Origin: DAOPYU01 sp942493245
Lineage (GTDB): Bacteria; Sumerlaeota; Sumerlaeia; UBA8349
Assembly: GCA_942493245.1 (NCBI GenBank)
Contig: OW818685.1
Coordinates: 3,286,001-3,350,000, forward strand
Length of the DNA stretch: 64,000 nucleotides
Direction: 5' to 3'
The translations under genes and the position numbers were made by a program. This document shows, one piece after another, positions 1 through 7,189 of the stretch. The notes beneath the pieces are model-generated. The model had not been told where the DNA came from. It saw only the letters and a program-made list of their open reading frames with translations, and ran no database searches. The number at the start of each line of letters is the position of its first letter. Positions within the stretch are counted from its first letter, which is position 1.

Positions 1-918
1 CAACTGAAATTCAACGAGGAGGTCCTCCGCCGGGGCGCTTGGATCGCCAGCATGTTGTGCGCCGACTTCCTTCCAGTCCCGTGGCGCTCGCTCCTGACCG
101 GCGGTTGCATTGAAACCGGCACCGAGGTATGGAACGGTGGGGCCAACTACTATACCGTTGCCCAGATTGTGGTGGGTGGTATTGACGCCGCCAACAGTCT
201 CATGGCGATGAAAAAACTGGTCTACGACGACAAGAAGATTACCATGGCCGAACTGCAGGAAGCCTTGGCTGCCAACTGGGCAGGGGAATACGAAAAGGTC
301 AGGAAGATGTGCTTTGAGGATGCGCCCAAGCATGGCAACGACATCCCTGAGATGAACCGGATGACTCACCGGGTGTACGAAAGCATCTTGACGGCATTCA
401 ACAGTGTCGACGGCGGTGGCAACTACCTCAGCAAGGACATCAAATCGACGCCGGACGCCTATACCAAGAGCATCCACAACCTGATGGGGATGGTGACCGG
501 GGCACTGCCGAACGGCAAGAGGGCCGGCGTGGCGCTCACCGACGGCAGCCTGTCGGCCATGCCGGGCACCGATGTCAACGGCCCCACAGCGTTGGTGATG
601 TCCGCGGCTAAGTCTCAGGATGCCATCAAGTACTCCGCAACCCATATGAACGTGAAGCTCCCGCCCGATCAACTGAAGACCCGCAAGGGCCGGGACAACG
701 TGCTGCGTCTGGTCAAGACCCTGTTTGATAACGATGGCTATCACATCCAGTTCAATGTCCTGGATACCGACATTCTACGGGACGCACAGAAGCACCCGGA
801 AAACTACCGCGACCTGGTGGTCCGGGTGGCCGGTTTCAGTGCTTTCTTCACAAAACTGGCTAAGGGCGTGCAGGACGAGGTCATCGAACGGACCTTGCAG
901 AGTTTCGGTCAATGCTGA
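1..918 (+). CDS. Glycyl radical enzyme (PFL2/CutC-like superfamily), C-terminal 305 residues, 5' truncated by window edge
   Basis: The reading frame is open from base 1, so the gene starts before the window. The visible 305 residues are the C-terminal part of a glycyl radical enzyme. The radical-site motif RVAGFSAFF has its glycine at codon 832-834 (residue 278 of the visible part), and NGGANYY and LPNGKRAG match superfamily landmarks. In this family the glycine is converted to a radical by a partner SAM enzyme, and the radical passes to a catalytic cysteine. That cysteine lies upstream of the window, so the substrate cannot be read from this fragment. The GCIE motif at visible residues 35-38 sits at the conserved late-barrel segment, not at the active-site cysteine. 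An activase gene lies three genes downstream. The neighbours (DszB-like protein, rhodanese) suggest an organosulfur substrate; that is inference. Confidence 0.93.
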   Translation, partial: QLKFNEEVLRRGAWIASMLCADFLPVPWRSLLTGGCIETGTEVWNGGANYYTVAQIVVGGIDAANSLMAMKKLVYDDKKITMAELQEALAANWAGEYEKVRKMCFEDAPKHGNDIPEMNRMTHRVYESILTAFNSVDGGGNYLSKDIKSTPDAYTKSIHNLMGMVTGALPNGKRAGVALTDGSLSAMPGTDVNGPTALVMSAAKSQDAIKYSATHMNVKLPPDQLKTRKGRDNVLRLVKTLFDNDGYHIQFNVLDTDILRDAQKHPENYRDLVVRVAGFSAFFTKLAKGVQDEVIERTLQSFGQC

Positions 919-935
919 GATCCAGCGGAACCGGC

Positions 936-960
936 ACGGCGTGGCGTTTCGCCACGCCGT
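936..960 (+). other. Intercistronic hairpin after the GRE gene
   Basis: Ten-base perfect inverted repeat (936-945 and 951-960, five-base loop) in the 129-base gap between the GRE gene and the Fe-S protein gene. No T-run follows, so it looks more like an mRNA-stabilising or processing hairpin than an intrinsic terminator. A stem here could let the GRE be made in larger amounts than the accessory genes. Confidence 0.55.
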
Positions 961-1047
961 ACCGGGCATCCGTCGGTTGGGCCACCAGCTATCCGGGTGT
1001 CGGACGAACTATGACTTTGGTCCACAATCGTGCAAAGGATGTGATCT

Positions 1048-2223
1048 ATGAGCACAACACCGATAGATGAAGGTATCTACGAGAAACTTGCGGCGGCCCA
1101 GGAGGCGCTACCGCACGGTTTTCCCAGGACCCCTTCGGGCGTGGAGATCAAGCTGATCAAGAAAGCGTTCACGCCCGAGGAAGTCGCCTTGGCCGGCCAG
1201 TTGACCCGCACTCCCGAGACTGCGGCCGCGATCGCACAGCGAGTTGGCGGCGATGTCGCTGATGTAACCGCTTTGCTTGAAAGCCTGATCCCCCGACGGC
1301 TGGTTCGCCTGGACTCACCCGGGATGTCCGCTCCCGGCCTGGAGCCGGCGGTCGAAGGCGAGAAGAAATACAGGCTGGGGCCGTTCCTGGTTGGCTGGTA
1401 CGAGGCCAATATGCGGCTGCTGGACAAGGAGTTCGCCGAACTCTTCGAACAATACGTGATCGAGGGCGGGGGCGAGAAGATCCTGGCCCCGCGGCCCGGC
1501 GTGCTGGGCGTGGTGCCGGTACGCGGCTCGCTCAAGCCCGAGCAGATGGCGGTGATGGAACCCCACCTTGATATCGACGCCCATTTCCAGCGGCACGAGC
1601 GCTTCCTTGTGATTCCCTGCGTGTGCAAGAGGGAGCGGGAACTTCAGGAGCACCATGACTGCAAGTTGCCGATGAAGCGTTGCGGCTTCGTCGGACTGCC
1701 GCCTCAGACCCCGCTTTCGGAAACCGTGCTCGACCGGGATGAGGCATCGAAGTTGCTTGATCAACTTGAGCAGCAGGGGCACGTGCATCTGGCGTTCTAT
1801 GGATTCACCATGGGTGCGGAGAGCCCCCAGTTCGTCGGCACGTGCAACTGCTGTGCGTGTTGCTGTGGAGTGATTCACGGCCAGAAGATCTCCGGCGTGA
1901 AAGAAGGAGCAGAGCGATCGAACTACCGCGCCGTCATTGATCCGGAAAAATGCATTGCCTGCGGGGTGTGTCAGGAGCGCTGCCCCGTGGACGCAATCGT
2001 TGACGATGAGAATGGCAAGTCGAAAGTCGATCGGTCGAAGTGTATCGGTTGCGGCGTGTGCGTGATTGATTGCGCCACGGCGGCGATTGTGCTGGAACCC
2101 GTCTCTGCCGAGGAGTGGTTCCACGTACCTTCCAGTATGGCGGAATGGGAAGAGCTGCGCTTGCGCAATCTGGAGACTGTAATCAACGAAAAAACACCAA
2201 TTATCAACGGAGGCACACGATGA
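1048..2223 (+). CDS. Multi-cysteine 4Fe-4S protein with 2x[4Fe-4S] ferredoxin domain
   Basis: 391 residues. The N-terminal part (about 1-90) looks like a winged-helix-type segment. The middle carries extra cysteines (CVCK at 191-194, C205, C212) and a dense CNCCACCC motif at 266-273. The C-terminus holds two canonical CxxCxxCxxxC ferredoxin motifs (C302-C312 and C332-C342). The ferredoxin part indicates electron transfer; the CNCCACCC region may bind a further cluster or metal. Placed between the GRE and its activase, it could supply electrons to the activase or to the pathway. No membrane segment or signal peptide is seen, so it is cytoplasmic. The stop overlaps the next start (ATGA at 2220-2223), which indicates translational coupling. 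The exact function is not known to me. Confidence 0.85.
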   Translation: MSTTPIDEGIYEKLAAAQEALPHGFPRTPSGVEIKLIKKAFTPEEVALAGQLTRTPETAAAIAQRVGGDVADVTALLESLIPRRLVRLDSPGMSAPGLEPAVEGEKKYRLGPFLVGWYEANMRLLDKEFAELFEQYVIEGGGEKILAPRPGVLGVVPVRGSLKPEQMAVMEPHLDIDAHFQRHERFLVIPCVCKRERELQEHHDCKLPMKRCGFVGLPPQTPLSETVLDRDEASKLLDQLEQQGHVHLAFYGFTMGAESPQFVGTCNCCACCCGVIHGQKISGVKEGAERSNYRAVIDPEKCIACGVCQERCPVDAIVDDENGKSKVDRSKCIGCGVCVIDCATAAIVLEPVSAEEWFHVPSSMAEWEELRLRNLETVINEKTPIINGGTR

Positions 2224-3395
2224 GTATGGAAATAGGCCACGGAAGTTTTGTGAGACGCATTGCCATCAATGTGGGGGCCGGCTTCGTCTCCGGGACCCAT
2301 GCCGTTCTGATCGGAGCGGCCCGGGCGGCGGGCAGACTGGGGTGGGAGGTGGTCGGCATCCGCGATGGATTCGACGGCTTGCTGCACCCGGACCGCTACC
2401 CCGACGGCGGGCTGGTGACGCTGGACCCTCAACTGATTGAGAATCTGGATCCGGCCGGCGCCGGCGTACTCGGCCAGTCCGTCCGCGTGGACCCCTTCCA
2501 GGTCCGCACCGTCAACGCGGACATGATGGTTGAGGAAGCCGACATGTCCGATGAGTTGTTGCAGCGGCTGCAGCGGGAGCGGATCGACGCCCTGGTTTCC
2601 ATTGTTGGGGGCCGCGGGTTGAGCATCCTCCACAAGCTCCATCGCAAGGGGCTTAATGCGGTGTGCATCCCCCGGTCAATCGAGAACGACATTGCCGCCA
2701 CCGCGGTGTCCTTTGGATTCAACAGCGCACTCAGCTTCACCATCGAAATGCTTGACAAGGCTCGTCAGGCGGCCCAGTCCGCCCGGAAGATTGCCGTGGT
2801 CGAAGTTCTGGGAAGTCAGGCCGGGTGGTTGGCGCTGCAGGCGGGCATTGCCGTGTGCGCCGACGCCGTGCTGATCCCCGAAATTCCCTGCGACCTGCAG
2901 TGGGTGGCCGCGAGGCTGAAGGAAAAGGTGAATGCCAGGCGGCCTTACGGCTTGGTGGTGGTGGCCGAAGGGGCGAGATTTACCAACGGAACGCACGCCC
3001 AGGCAAAAGAATCCCCCCTCAAAGCCTCCCTCTCGCCGCTGGCAACGGGGGAGGCCAGTGAGCACGTCATTCAGTGCTCGGGTCAGGCCGCAGAAACCGT
3101 GGCGACCAAACTGCAGCTACTGATCGCCGAGGAGACTTTTCCCATGGTCCTGGGTCCCTGGACCAGGGGCGGCGCCCCCACTGCCGTCGACCGCCAACTG
3201 GGGCTTGCTTACGGGGCTGGCGCATTACGGGCCGTGAGAGAAGGCAAATATGGGGTCATGATGGCTTTTGCGCCTCCCGACATTGAGTTTGTGCCGCTGG
3301 CGGAAGCGATCAACAAAGTCAGAACGGTGCCCGCGGACAGCGTATTTATGCAGATCGCCCAATCACTCGGCATTTGCCTGGGGAGAGAACTATGA
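2220..3395 (+). CDS. Phosphofructokinase-fold protein with altered active-site motifs
   Basis: 391 residues from the ATG at 2220. This start is chosen because it overlaps the upstream stop and follows CGGAGG at 2208-2213; the frame is open further upstream. The overall pattern matches ATP/PPi 6-phosphofructokinase (IRDGFDGLL, EVLGSQAG, LGPWTRGGAPTAVDRQLG). The key motifs are changed. The N-terminal phosphate loop GGDxPGMNA reads GAGFVSGTHA (19-28), GGDGS reads GGRGLS (130-135), PGTIDND reads PRSIEND (151-157, catalytic Asp replaced by Glu), and MGR reads LGS. Ordinary fructose-6-phosphate kinase activity therefore seems unlikely; it may act on another substrate or be non-catalytic. It is coupled to the Fe-S gene before it and to the activase gene after it (ATGA overlap at 3392-3395). 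Confidence 0.8.
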   Translation: MSMEIGHGSFVRRIAINVGAGFVSGTHAVLIGAARAAGRLGWEVVGIRDGFDGLLHPDRYPDGGLVTLDPQLIENLDPAGAGVLGQSVRVDPFQVRTVNADMMVEEADMSDELLQRLQRERIDALVSIVGGRGLSILHKLHRKGLNAVCIPRSIENDIAATAVSFGFNSALSFTIEMLDKARQAAQSARKIAVVEVLGSQAGWLALQAGIAVCADAVLIPEIPCDLQWVAARLKEKVNARRPYGLVVVAEGARFTNGTHAQAKESPLKASLSPLATGEASEHVIQCSGQAAETVATKLQLLIAEETFPMVLGPWTRGGAPTAVDRQLGLAYGAGALRAVREGKYGVMMAFAPPDIEFVPLAEAINKVRTVPADSVFMQIAQSLGICLGREL

Positions 3396-4396
3396 ATGAA
3401 CAATCAGTCAACCCGTCTGTTCCGAGCGGAATAGTCCTGAATATCCAGCGCTATTGCAGCCACGACGGTCCTGGCATCCGCACCACGGTTTTCCTCAAGG
3501 GCTGTTCGCTGCGTTGCAAATGGTGCGGCAACCCCGAAAGCATTCGGCGGAAACCGGAACTGTCCTACGACTCAAGGAAGTGCACCGGCAAGAAGTGCAG
3601 CATCTGTCTGAAGCCCCCCTTTCCTGAAGGCGCCTTCTATTTCGTGGAAGGCGACGATGACAAAGTCAGAGTCAACTGGGATCTGGCCACGGACTGCGAC
3701 GAGGCATTGGCTTCGCTCTGTCCGACAGGTGCGCTCGAAATGTTCGGTAAGCGGATGACCGTGGACGAGGTGCTCGACGAGGTGGAGAAGGATGCATCCT
3801 TTTACCGCAATACCGGGGGCGGAATGACGCTAAGTGGCGGCGAGGTCATGCTGCAAGCAGACTTCGCGGCAGCCTTGCTAAAGGGAGCACACGATCGGGG
3901 TTTTAATACGGCGATCGAAACCGCCTGCAATGCTCCATGGTCTTTCCTTGAGAAAGTACTGCCTCACGTGGATACGATGCTGCACGACCACAAACTGACA
4001 ATCCCCGAGCGTCACAAGAAGTGGACCGGAGTGAGTAACGAGCGGATCTTGGCGAACTTCAAGAAAGCATATGAAACCTTTCCCGACATTGACTTCATCG
4101 CCCGCACGCCGCTGATCCCCGGCATCAATGCCGATGAGGAGCATATCCGGGCTGTTCTGGCGTTCATTCGTCCCTACAAGAACGTGATCGATTACGAGAT
4201 GTTGCCGTATCACCGCTTTGGCCTCGGCAAGTATGAACATCTGGGCGTGGTGTACGAACTGGATGATTATAAGACGCCCCCCGACGAACTGGTCCAGCGA
4301 CTCCAGGCCATCATTGACGAAGCCTTCGGCCGTAGGGGACAAGAACCCCGGGCCGGAAATGACGTCGCGTACGATTCCGGTCTGTCCGGGCGATAG
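3392..4396 (+). CDS. Glycyl radical enzyme activating enzyme (radical SAM)
   Basis: 334 residues from the ATG at 3392, which overlaps the preceding stop (ATGA) and follows GGGAGAG; a TTG further upstream at 3374 is in frame but less likely. The radical SAM motif is GCSLRCKWC (C38, C42, C45), preceded by SHDGPGIRTTVFLKG as in PFL activases. An inserted region (about 60-115) has scattered cysteines ending in CPTGAL, a reduced version of the ferredoxin insert common in GRE activases. GGGMTLSGGE is the SAM-binding GGE motif. The protein uses SAM and an electron to abstract hydrogen from the glycine of the partner GRE, here surely the enzyme encoded at the left edge. Confidence 0.95.
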   Translation: MNEQSVNPSVPSGIVLNIQRYCSHDGPGIRTTVFLKGCSLRCKWCGNPESIRRKPELSYDSRKCTGKKCSICLKPPFPEGAFYFVEGDDDKVRVNWDLATDCDEALASLCPTGALEMFGKRMTVDEVLDEVEKDASFYRNTGGGMTLSGGEVMLQADFAAALLKGAHDRGFNTAIETACNAPWSFLEKVLPHVDTMLHDHKLTIPERHKKWTGVSNERILANFKKAYETFPDIDFIARTPLIPGINADEEHIRAVLAFIRPYKNVIDYEMLPYHRFGLGKYEHLGVVYELDDYKTPPDELVQRLQAIIDEAFGRRGQEPRAGNDVAYDSGLSGR

Positions 4397-4470
4397 GGCC
4401 AGGTTTACATACAATCCGTTTTCACCGCCGATCCGGCGATGCGACATTACACTGAAGGAGGAAAGTGGCT

Positions 4471-5661
4471 ATGGTTGGTGCAGAACTGAAAGAGACGACT
4501 ATCGAGAATACGAAACTAAATGTCGTTCCACTGGACTGGAAAGAAGTTTATTACACCAATTGTCCCCTTGTGTCCGCCAGCAATGTGGACCAGGAACTGG
4601 GCTGGACCCGGGAGGAGTACAAGAAAATCGGCGTGAAGTACGCCTTTCTCCGCTCCGTACGCGAGAACGACTGGTATCCGCACTACATTCACAATCTCGA
4701 CAACCTGATCCGCTTCGGGGGTCTGTTTCCGCCCATTCACGTTCAAGCGGACATCCGCAGGACCAGGCTCCTCGGGGTGACGCACGCACCACACGAAGGC
4801 GGCTGCATGATGGTGCGCTCCCGGGACGACATTTACAGGATGGTCGATCTCAAAGGCAAGAAGATCGGTCTTTCCAAGAGCCTGAATACGATCAAGAACG
4901 ACTGGTGGCGCATCCAGGAGGAACAGCAGATTGAACTGATGCTGCGGATGAACGGCATGACGCGCGCCGACGTGCAGATCGTGGAATTCCCGTACGCGGA
5001 TGACTGGTACAACAATCCCGCCATGCTGGATCCCATGGAAAACCCGTCGGAATTGTGGCTCAAACGCGACCACAAGCACGATCTGGCCTTCCGGCCGCTG
5101 GAGACCGCACTGGAAAAAGGCCTTGTCGATGCGATCTATACCCAGAGCAAACCCTTCCAGCACCTTCAGGAAGCGACGGGTAAGTTCAAGGCCATCGAGG
5201 ATCTCTCCCGGTATCCCGACTGGACCCTGCAGGTGGCCAACATCCCCGCCGCCATCACCTGCACCGACGTGATGGCCGAGCAGCACCCCGAGCTCGTCGT
5301 CACCTTTATGAAAGGCATGATCAAGGTGGGACGCTGGGCCAACGAACACAAGCGCGCCGCCGCCGCGATCCTCGACAAGCAGACATTTTATCTGGACGTC
5401 GACGATACGTACGAAGGCATCAAGCATATCGACATGGTACCGAACCTGTCGCCCCAGAACCTGGTCTCCGTTGAGATTGGGAAGGATTTCATGCTGAGCC
5501 ACGGCTACATCAAGAACGACTTCGACGTGAGAAAGTGGGCGGCGCCGGAGTTCCTTGAACAGGCGGCGAGGGATCTGCTCGAGGAAAAATGGAAGAAGGT
5601 CACGGGGGACAAACTTCTCGAGGCCTCGTCGCTGCAGGCGAGCACGGAACGGCTCGGTTAG
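4471..5661 (+). CDS. DszB-like sulfinate desulfinase homologue
   Basis: 396 residues from the ATG at 4471, which has AAGGAGG (4455-4461) nine bases upstream; an in-frame GTG at 4465 is too close to that site. The protein resembles 2-(2'-hydroxyphenyl)benzenesulfinate desulfinase (DszB), which has an NMT1/SsuA periplasmic-binding fold. Comparison with DszB from memory aligns YYTNCP (C31) with the catalytic C27 region, HYIHNLDNLIRFGG (H71, R81) with H60 and R70 at the same His-to-Arg spacing of ten, RTRLLGVT with RTRLLGIT, and KWAAPEFL with QWAAPEFL. There is no signal peptide and no ABC permease or ATPase beside it, which argues against a transport role. DszB hydrolyses a sulfinate to release sulfite. 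Here it sits directly after a GRE activase, suggesting a two-step C-S cleavage route; the substrate is unknown. Confidence 0.8.
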   Translation: MVGAELKETTIENTKLNVVPLDWKEVYYTNCPLVSASNVDQELGWTREEYKKIGVKYAFLRSVRENDWYPHYIHNLDNLIRFGGLFPPIHVQADIRRTRLLGVTHAPHEGGCMMVRSRDDIYRMVDLKGKKIGLSKSLNTIKNDWWRIQEEQQIELMLRMNGMTRADVQIVEFPYADDWYNNPAMLDPMENPSELWLKRDHKHDLAFRPLETALEKGLVDAIYTQSKPFQHLQEATGKFKAIEDLSRYPDWTLQVANIPAAITCTDVMAEQHPELVVTFMKGMIKVGRWANEHKRAAAAILDKQTFYLDVDDTYEGIKHIDMVPNLSPQNLVSVEIGKDFMLSHGYIKNDFDVRKWAAPEFLEQAARDLLEEKWKKVTGDKLLEASSLQASTERLG

Positions 5662-5682
5662 CAGGTGAAGACAAGTTGAGCG

Positions 5683-5720
5683 CGGGCGCCAAACGGTAAA
5701 CCTCTTGCGTTTGGTGCCCG
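5683..5720 (+). other. Intercistronic hairpin after the DszB-like gene
   Basis: Inverted repeat with 13-base arms and one mismatch (5683-5695 and 5708-5720, loop of 12) in the 82-base gap downstream of the desulfinase-like gene. No T-run follows. It could be a partial terminator or a transcript-stability element. Confidence 0.5.
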
Positions 5721-5743
5721 TCCGATACTGAAGAGAAATAAAC

Positions 5744-6297
5744 ATGAACCATTCCTACAAATTAGACGCGATCATCAGAGTTGATGAGAGCTTATGCATT
5801 ACCTGCGGTGGTTGCATCAGGATCTGTCCCCCGGGGGGGGGGGGCACCACGGGCGAGTTCCCGTCCCCATCGCGGACTTGTGGGCCCTGTGTATCGACTT
5901 GTGGCCATTGCGTGGCCACCTGTCCCACCGGGGCCATGCGGCAGCGTTCGATGGGGGCAAGGATTGCGAGCAGATCGACATTCATTTTGTCCAAAGTTGG
6001 CAGGCAGTTCCTGATATCGTGGTGCTCAATCCGTGGCTATATCAAGGAACCCATTGAAAAGGAGAAAATCCTGCAGATGTTGGATATAGCCCGTTATGCT
6101 CCAAACGGAGCGAATCGCCAGGTGATACGCAGGCTGGTAATCAACGATCCTGTTCAGGTACAGCGAATCGGTCGCTGTTTGAGTCCGCTGGGATACCGGA
6201 TGGATACATTGTCTATGGAATGTTCGTGATCGGATATCCAGCCGAACCGTATCAACGGATTCCCGTGCGAAAGCCCATCGATGTGAAGTGGCTCTGA
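5744..6297 (+). pseudogene. Ferredoxin-nitroreductase fusion, internally deleted and frameshifted
   Basis: The open frame 5744-6229 (161 residues) begins with two ferredoxin-like cysteine motifs (LCITCGGCIRICPP and CGHCVATCPTGA). It then enters a flavin nitroreductase domain (SIRGYIKEP, DIARYAPNGANRQ, RRLVINDP) and stops early. From about 6190, in a different frame, the C-terminal end of a nitroreductase is readable (PDGYIVYGMFVIGYP, then VRKPIDVKWL) up to a stop at 6295-6297. About a hundred residues of the central nitroreductase domain are missing and the two parts are out of frame. The gene therefore looks like a remnant with an internal deletion. A run of 12 G (5833-5844) lies inside the ferredoxin part. 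The intact ancestor was probably an FMN oxidoreductase of the GRE cluster. Confidence 0.8.
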
Positions 6298-6332
6298 GAG
6301 GCACGACCAACAATCGAGCAAAGGAGTTGACG

Positions 6333-6851
6333 ATGACTGAATCCCATTCCAATATTCCCCTGGAAAAACAAACGACGCTGGGGCTCTATGTGACGGCCAG
6401 GGAGGCCTGCGAGATGTGGCGGACCGAGCCGGAGAAGGTGATGATTTTGGACGTCCGCACCCCCGAAGAGTATCTCTTTGTCGGTCATCCACCGATGGCC
6501 TGGAAAATTCCCGTCGCTGCCCAGACCTACGAGTGGGACGCCGGAAAGGGACAGTTTCCCATGAAGCCACTCCCCGATTTCGTCTCGCGGGTAAAAGGGG
6601 TGGCCAAGACCGACGACACGATCCTGATCATGTGTCGCTCCGGCGGCCGCAGCGCCTTGGCGGTCAACCTGCTCGCCCAGGCCGGGTTCAAGCATGTTTA
6701 CAACATAATCGATGGCATGGAGGGGGATGCGGTTCAGGATACTGAAAGCGTCTTTCTTGGCCAGCGTCTGAAAAACGGCTGGAAAAACTCTGGGTGTCCC
6801 TGGACTTACACCCTCACTCCCGAACGGATGCTGCTTCCCGAGATCCGATAG
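6333..6851 (+). CDS. Single-domain rhodanese-like protein
   Basis: 172 residues from the ATG at 6333, preceded by AAGGAG (6321-6326); an upstream in-frame start at 6288 lies inside the nitroreductase remnant and is less likely. It has the rhodanese landmarks ILDVRTPEEY and the active loop CRSGGRS with Cys101 after IMC. Rhodaneses carry sulfane sulfur on this cysteine and move it to thiophilic acceptors such as sulfite or cyanide. No signal peptide is seen. The position downstream of a desulfinase-like gene fits sulfur handling; the physiological partner is unknown. Confidence 0.88.
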   Translation: MTESHSNIPLEKQTTLGLYVTAREACEMWRTEPEKVMILDVRTPEEYLFVGHPPMAWKIPVAAQTYEWDAGKGQFPMKPLPDFVSRVKGVAKTDDTILIMCRSGGRSALAVNLLAQAGFKHVYNIIDGMEGDAVQDTESVFLGQRLKNGWKNSGCPWTYTLTPERMLLPEIR

Positions 6852-6861
6852 ATTGGCCTGA

Positions 6862-7182
6862 ATGAAGAAACTGGTTCGAGATTTCCTATTGTTATGGAAG
6901 GTTCCCCGCTGGCGCTGGGCACTGCTCATCGCCGTGCTTTCCGACACCCTGGGTTTCGGCGTGGTACTGCTCCCGCCCATACAGTGGCTTTTGGATGCCG
7001 TCACCGCCACGCTACTGTTCGCGGCGCTGGGCTTTCGCTGGCCATTATTACCGGCCTTGGCGGTTGAAGCGGTACCGGCGTTGCAGTTGTTTCCAGCCTG
7101 GACTCTGGCCGTTGTGGCTCTGTCAGCCACGAATAGGATGATTTCAGAGAAAAACAATTTGCTCACAAAAGAAAAGGATTAA
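6862..7182 (+). CDS. Small hydrophobic membrane protein, unknown function
   Basis: 106 residues, starting ten bases after the rhodanese stop and ending just before the efflux lipoprotein gene. It has two to three predicted membrane segments (about 19-38, 45-66 and 72-92), a basic N-terminus (MKKLVRDF) and a charged C-terminal tail. I do not recognise a family. The tight spacing suggests co-transcription with the rhodanese gene. Confidence 0.6.
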   Translation: MKKLVRDFLLLWKVPRWRWALLIAVLSDTLGFGVVLLPPIQWLLDAVTATLLFAALGFRWPLLPALAVEAVPALQLFPAWTLAVVALSATNRMISEKNNLLTKEKD

Positions 7183-7189
7183 CACGAAA

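Noticed and set aside
103..114. GCIE in the GRE as the catalytic cysteine motif (GCxE)
   Set aside because: It lies only about 270 residues before the C-terminus and next to NGGANYY, the later conserved segment. The catalytic cysteine should be much further upstream and is outside the window.
2070..2219. N-terminal extension of the PFK-like protein
   Set aside because: It lies over the Fe-S protein gene; the ATG at 2220 overlaps the stop and has a good ribosome site.
4465..4467. GTG as start of the DszB-like gene
   Set aside because: It is only three bases from the AAGGAGG; the ATG at 4471 has normal spacing.
4471..5661. ABC transporter substrate-binding protein (NMT1/SsuA-like) as the function of the DszB-like gene
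   Set aside because: No signal peptide, no permease or ATPase nearby, and the DszB Cys/His/Arg set with its spacing is conserved.
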